Assembly: GCA_020635815.1 (NCBI GenBank)
Contig: JACJZB010000003.1
Location: 248,001-312,000, forward strand
DNA from: Flavobacteriales bacterium
GTDB lineage: Bacteria; Bacteroidota; Bacteroidia; Flavobacteriales_E; Vicingaceae
Reading direction: 5' to 3'
Length of the DNA: 64,000 bases
Shown: in pieces, positions 61,042-64,000 of the stretch
How the letters are laid out: every line of letters starts with the position of its first letter
How positions within the stretch are numbered: position 1 is the stretch's first letter
The notes under the pieces: generated by a model
Database searches by the model: none
Told to the model about the DNA's origin: nothing
The model's input: the letters and a program-made list of their open reading frames with translations, nothing else
Made by a program: the position numbers and the translations under genes

Positions 61042-61506
61042 TTAAAGAGGCAATTGAAATCTCGTTTCCCATACTTCTTTAGAAGTTACTTTTTCTAGTT
61101 TCACTCTTAAATAAGGAGTTTCTTCTTCTTTAATTAGTAATCTGTCAATTACTTTGCTTTGCTCATCTTCAGCATTATCAGTTGTTGAAATAACATCATC
61201 TAATCGAGGTAAAAAAGGATAGTGAATTGTAATTTTTTCATCTTCAGTTAAGACAAGAGGTATAGCATTCTCAAAAATAATTTCTTCAAATTTTTCTGCA
61301 ATAACCTCATCATTTATTTCGTCTTTTGCTTTTGGGTTTAGTGAGGATGCCCATTCGTAGAATTTTGATACAGCATTTTTTCTAAGCTGGTTATGAATAT
61401 ACTCAGGAAAAGGAGAGCGAATATGCTCATTATCGGTAAACCAAAATTTTAACGTTTCTTCAACTAATTCACTACTTTCAATTGTTCCTTGCTCTAATTC
61501 TCTCAT
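61042..61506 (-). CDS. Hypothetical protein, candidate FNR-regulated gene
   Basis: A 154-residue soluble, acidic protein with helices at the N-terminal part (ELVEETLKFWF, YIHNQLRKNAVSKFYEWASS) and strands in the second half (EKITIHYPFLPRLDD, RLLIKEEETPYLRVKLEKV). I do not recognise the family. Its promoter is clear: minus-strand TTG (61552-61550), 19-base spacer, TAATTTTG (61530-61523). A dyad ATGAT-N4-ATCAT (61552-61565) lies just upstream of the -33 element, at about -41.5 from the expected transcript start, a normal activator position. That suggests regulation by the adjacent FNR-type protein. Confidence 0.7.
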   Translation of the reverse strand: MRELEQGTIESSELVEETLKFWFTDNEHIRSPFPEYIHNQLRKNAVSKFYEWASSLNPKAKDEINDEVIAEKFEEIIFENAIPLVLTEDEKITIHYPFLPRLDDVISTTDNAEDEQSKVIDRLLIKEEETPYLRVKLEKVTSKEVWETRFQLPL

Positions 61507-61522
61507 AATTCAAAATTTTAAT

Positions 61523-61552
61523 CAAAATTAAGTCATCTTTAGTTTACCACAA
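61523..61552 (-). promoter_or_regulatory. Promoter of the hypothetical gene 61042-61506
   Basis: TTG-N19-TAATTTTG on the minus strand, a consensus Bacteroidota promoter. Confidence 0.7.
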
Positions 61553-61565
61553 TGATATAAATCAT
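61552..61565. promoter_or_regulatory. FNR/CRP-like dyad between the divergent genes
   Basis: ATGAT-ATAA-ATCAT, a two-base variant of the FNR box TTGAT-N4-ATCAA. It is centred about 42 bases upstream of the expected start of the minus-strand transcript and about 54 upstream of the regulator's. Confidence 0.6.
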
Positions 61566-61599
61566 AAATTGATGATGATGCCTAAGTAAAATTAATTTT

Positions 61600-61607
61600 T
61601 ATTTTTG
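61600..61607 (+). promoter_or_regulatory. Candidate -7 element of the FNR-type regulator
   Basis: TATTTTTG, a TAnnTTTG match 38 bases before the ATG at 61645. No TTG at a suitable distance. Confidence 0.5.
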
Positions 61608-61644
61608 TAAACAATAGATTTTGTAAAAACAACTTAACCCTAGA

Positions 61645-62340
61645 ATGAGAGAAATATCTTGTGATAAATGCACAACTAAAAATTGTTTCATCCAAATTTG
61701 TAAGGATGAGAAGTTGTTGTCTTTTATTAGCAACGCTAAGAGAACTTCATTCTATAAAAAGAAACAGCATGTAGTTTTTGAAGGAAATCAGGTAATGGGA
61801 TTATACTTTATATTATCAGGTAAAATTAAAGTCGTGTCTTCTGGCTTGTATGGAAAAACTCAAGTGGTTAGGCTAACAAAAGATGGAGGAGTTATTGGAC
61901 ATAGAGGATATGGTGTAGAAACTTATCCTATTAGTGCTGTTACAATTGAAGATTCAATTATTTGTTTTGTAGATAATGACTCTATTTACAAAGCTTTTTT
62001 AGAACACCCAAGATTTACCTTTGAATTAATGATGTATTACTCGAAAGAGTTAAGAAATTCAGAAGCAAAAATAAAAAATTTGGCACAAATGAGTGTCAGA
62101 GAAAAAGTGGTGGACTCATTATTATATACTGAGGAGTTATATTTGAATAATGAGTCAAAATCGATTCAAATAGATAGACAAGATTTAGCCGACATAGCAG
62201 GAATTAATACAGAACAACTTTCTAGGGTTTTATCTGAATTAAAAAAAGAGAAGATTTTAACACTTCCTAAAAATGAAATTATAATTAACGACAGAAATCA
62301 ACTCATAGAAATAGTCGAGCCATTCAATATTACCTACTAA
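61645..62340 (+). CDS. Crp/Fnr-family regulator with N-terminal cysteine cluster
   Basis: A 231-residue transcription factor. The N-terminus has four Cys (Cys6, Cys9, Cys14, Cys19 in CDKCTTKNCFIQIC), as in FNR-type sensors where such residues hold an oxygen-sensitive iron-sulphur cluster; the spacing C-x2-C-x4-C-x4-C is not identical to E. coli FNR. A cyclic-nucleotide-binding fold follows (KKKQHVVFEGNQVMGLYFILSGKIKV; about 38-130) and a Crp-type winged helix (VREKVVDSLL, then DRQDLADIAGINTEQLSRVLSEL, about 150-215). It likely senses oxygen or nitric oxide and regulates anaerobic or nitrate genes. Dyads matching its expected target flank it and precede narK. Confidence 0.88.
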   Translation: MREISCDKCTTKNCFIQICKDEKLLSFISNAKRTSFYKKKQHVVFEGNQVMGLYFILSGKIKVVSSGLYGKTQVVRLTKDGGVIGHRGYGVETYPISAVTIEDSIICFVDNDSIYKAFLEHPRFTFELMMYYSKELRNSEAKIKNLAQMSVREKVVDSLLYTEELYLNNESKSIQIDRQDLADIAGINTEQLSRVLSELKKEKILTLPKNEIIINDRNQLIEIVEPFNITY

Positions 62341-62368
62341 TTTTTTGGGCTGATAACCTTATATAATA

Positions 62369-62382
62369 ATGATGCAAATCAT
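62369..62382. promoter_or_regulatory. FNR/CRP-like dyad, upstream copy before narK
   Basis: ATGAT-GCAA-ATCAT, the same dyad as at 61552-61565, in the narK upstream region. Confidence 0.55.
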
Positions 62383-62463
62383 TTCCCTATTTTCCTATTA
62401 GTTTTTCATTCTTTACCAAACACTAGCTATCATTGATAGTTATGCGAGAGTTTTACTTGTTAT

Positions 62464-62477
62464 ATGATACAAGTCAT
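62464..62477. promoter_or_regulatory. FNR/CRP-like dyad, middle copy before narK
   Basis: ATGAT-ACAA-GTCAT, one base off the perfect dyad. Confidence 0.5.
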
Positions 62478-62507
62478 AAAATTAATTGTCAAATAACAAG
62501 GTCTTAT

Positions 62508-62521
62508 CTGATTCTTGTCAG
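62508..62521. promoter_or_regulatory. Candidate FNR box at the narK promoter
   Basis: CTGAT-TCTT-GTCAG, within the larger dyad TCTGA-N6-TCAGA. Its centre is about 36.5 bases upstream of the end of the -7 element TAATATTG (62544-62551), i.e. near -42. Confidence 0.5.
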
Positions 62522-62543
62522 AAATACTCAAATCACTTTCATA

Positions 62544-62551
62544 TAATATTG
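62544..62551 (+). promoter_or_regulatory. Candidate -7 element of narK
   Basis: TAATATTG, one mismatch to TAnnTTTG. The ATG follows at 62589. Confidence 0.45.
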
Positions 62552-62588
62552 TAGAGTAATATTTAGATAAATTAAAACTCATATAATT

Positions 62589-64000
62589 ATGGAAGCAAAA
62601 GTAGATGATGGTAAGTTTAGATTGTTTGATCTCGCTAAAGAAGAAATTAAAATACTTCACCTTACGTGGATAGCATTTTTCCTAACATTTTTTGTTTGGT
62701 TTAACTTTGCTCCAATGGCAAGTACCATGATGGAGAGTTTAGATTTCTTAACTCCAAAACACATTAAAACATTATTGATTTGTAACGTAGCTTTAACAAT
62801 ACCAGGTAGGGTAATCATAGGAGCGATGGTAGATAAGTTTGGACCTAAACGGGTTTTTGCAATACTTATGATCGTAATGGCTGTTCCAGGTTTATTTTTC
62901 GCATTTGGTACTACATTTGTTCAATTGGTTGTTTCTAGGTTATTCTTATCTGTTATTGGTGCTGGGTTTGTAATTGGTATTCGAATGGTAGGACAATGGT
63001 TTCCTCCAAAACATATTGGTACAGCCGAAGGGTTTTATGCAGGATGGGGTAATTTTGGTTCTGCAGCCGCAGCAGGTTTAATTCCTTTTATAGCTTTTAC
63101 AGTTTTTGGTGGAGAGGATGGTTGGAGATGGTCGTTAGCTACCAGCTCAATTTTATGTGCTATTTATGGTGTTGTTTATTTCATTTTTGCAAGAGATTTA
63201 CCCAAAGGTGGAGCTACAGAAGATTATCATTTTGTTGCGGCTAAAAAAATGGGTGCAATGCCTGTGTCTAGTTATAAAGATTTAGTACAGTACATTATAT
63301 GGTCATTTCCTTTATATGGAGCTTTAGGAGTTTTGGTGTGGAAACTAGGAGGGATGGAAGTAGAAGGAGTTCCAATGATTCCTAATACAATAGTTAACAT
63401 GATATATGTAGTACTAGGGTTATGGTACTTATATACTGTTTATGGTATTGTTAAAGAAAATTTACCTGCCTTAAAAAAAGGTATTCCAGAAGAAGAAAAA
63501 TACTCATGGAGCAGTGTTGCTGCTTTAAATAGTACATACTTCGCAAATTTTGGTGCAGAGTTAGCTGTAGTTTCTATGCTTCCAATGTTTTTCTTAACAG
63601 TATTTGAACCTTTAAGAAACGATGCAGGAGAACCAATTATGACCGTAACATTAGCAGGGTTGGTTGCAGGTTCATTTGCTTTTATTAACCTAATTGCTCG
63701 TCCGTTAGGAGGTTATTTGTCAGATAGAATGAGTAGTCGTAAAAACACGATGTTAATTTATATGGTGGGTATTACTATAGGGTTCTTTTTAATGGCTTTA
63801 ATTCCTAAGTATGGCGAGATAATAGACGGCGTACAAACTCTAGTTCCAATGTTTGATGGAATATGGTGGTTGGTAGTAGCCGTAATAATAACAATGGCAG
63901 CGTCTATGTTTGTGCAAGGGGCTGAAGGTGCAACATTCGCATTTGTTCCGCTTATTAATCATAGAATACAAGGTAAAATTGCAGGTATGGCGGGTGCTTA
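62589..64000 (+). CDS. narK: NarK-type nitrate/nitrite transporter (MFS), 3' end outside window
   Basis: The reading frame from ATG 62589 stays open to the window edge (470 residues visible) and has no stop, so it continues beyond. It has the NNP-family hallmarks: helix 1 region HLTWIAFFLTFFVWFNFAPM, GRVIIGAMVDKFGPKRVF, the nitrate signature GWGNFGSAAAAG in helix 5, and a second copy-like EGATFAFVPLINHRIQGKIAGMAGA at the visible end. The protein would exchange nitrate and nitrite across the inner membrane, consistent with denitrification or nitrate assimilation. It follows the FNR-type regulator in the same direction, and its upstream region carries three FNR-like dyads, so anaerobic or nitrate-dependent control is likely. 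Confidence 0.92.
   Translation, partial: MEAKVDDGKFRLFDLAKEEIKILHLTWIAFFLTFFVWFNFAPMASTMMESLDFLTPKHIKTLLICNVALTIPGRVIIGAMVDKFGPKRVFAILMIVMAVPGLFFAFGTTFVQLVVSRLFLSVIGAGFVIGIRMVGQWFPPKHIGTAEGFYAGWGNFGSAAAAGLIPFIAFTVFGGEDGWRWSLATSSILCAIYGVVYFIFARDLPKGGATEDYHFVAAKKMGAMPVSSYKDLVQYIIWSFPLYGALGVLVWKLGGMEVEGVPMIPNTIVNMIYVVLGLWYLYTVYGIVKENLPALKKGIPEEEKYSWSSVAALNSTYFANFGAELAVVSMLPMFFLTVFEPLRNDAGEPIMTVTLAGLVAGSFAFINLIARPLGGYLSDRMSSRKNTMLIYMVGITIGFFLMALIPKYGEIIDGVQTLVPMFDGIWWLVVAVIITMAASMFVQGAEGATFAFVPLINHRIQGKIAGMAGA

Noticed and set aside
62460..62660. Minus-strand 66-codon frame
   Set aside because: It lies across the narK promoter and the first codons of narK, and its product is unlike a protein; the narK frame is clearly the real one.

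Overview
The window is A+T-rich chromosomal DNA of a Bacteroidota bacterium, most likely a flavobacterium or close relative. Supporting signs are secreted proteins with type IX secretion (T9SS) tails, a CHU_C gliding-type C-terminal domain, the complete Bat aerotolerance operon, a Rho factor with a long N-terminal insertion, families largely confined to the phylum (DUF4199, DUF4294, DUF4476, TIGR02757, START-like), and repeated matches to the Bacteroidota promoter pattern TTG-N(17-23)-TAnnTTTG. I see no rRNA, CRISPR array, transposase or integrase. Two tRNAs are present: Met (CAT) and Ser (GCT).

Layout. 1-5660: end of a polysaccharide locus (sugar transferase), a secreted esterase, a lipoprotein, mtaB and lgt. 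5665-8551: DUF1287 protein, a 7TM-PAS histidine kinase (minus strand) and thiol peroxidase PrxQ. 8736-12737: recA, a TPR lipoprotein and an ABC-F ATPase. 12777-18421: small housekeeping and hypothetical genes (cupin DUF985, TIGR02757, DUF4294, START-like), tRNA-Met, an APH-like kinase, a secreted TPR/gluzincin-like protein, a VOC protein and a DUF1508 miniprotein. 18483-25623: a very large propeller/SpoIIE phosphatase sensor, a TPR/PD40 protein, a DUF6056 membrane protein and thyA. 25668-35059: a restriction-type nuclease fragment, two tandem T9SS subtilases, a CHU_C protein, a DUF4476 protein and an MBL hydrolase. 35176-44937: an Mpl-like ligase, DUF4199, rho, DinB, a spermidine-synthase-like membrane protein, an MFS transporter, fmt and lpxD. 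45036-53613: the minus-strand moxR-DUF58-DUF4381-like-batA-batB-batC-batD-batE operon. 53885-55386: a two-gene unit (YhcG-type PDDEXK nuclease plus a small membrane protein) bounded by inverted, hairpin-forming ends. 55545-60225: an oligopeptide ABC importer of Yej-like architecture with no ATPase. 60407-64000: tRNA-Ser, a MORN-type protein, a hypothetical gene, an FNR-type regulator with an N-terminal cysteine cluster, and the start of a narK nitrate transporter that leaves the window.

Most notable observations: (i) the inverted-end unit around the YhcG nuclease, whose ends resemble integron attC-like recombination sites; (ii) an apparent FNR regulon, with dyads centred about 36 bp from the -7 elements of both narK and the divergent hypothetical gene; (iii) a 44-bp duplication leaving a truncated signal-peptide remnant at the end of the gluzincin gene; (iv) several families of intergenic hairpin repeats, some of which have spread into the ends of coding sequences; (v) two 52-residue genes missed by ordinary length cut-offs. 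All family assignments are from reading motifs; no database search was possible.
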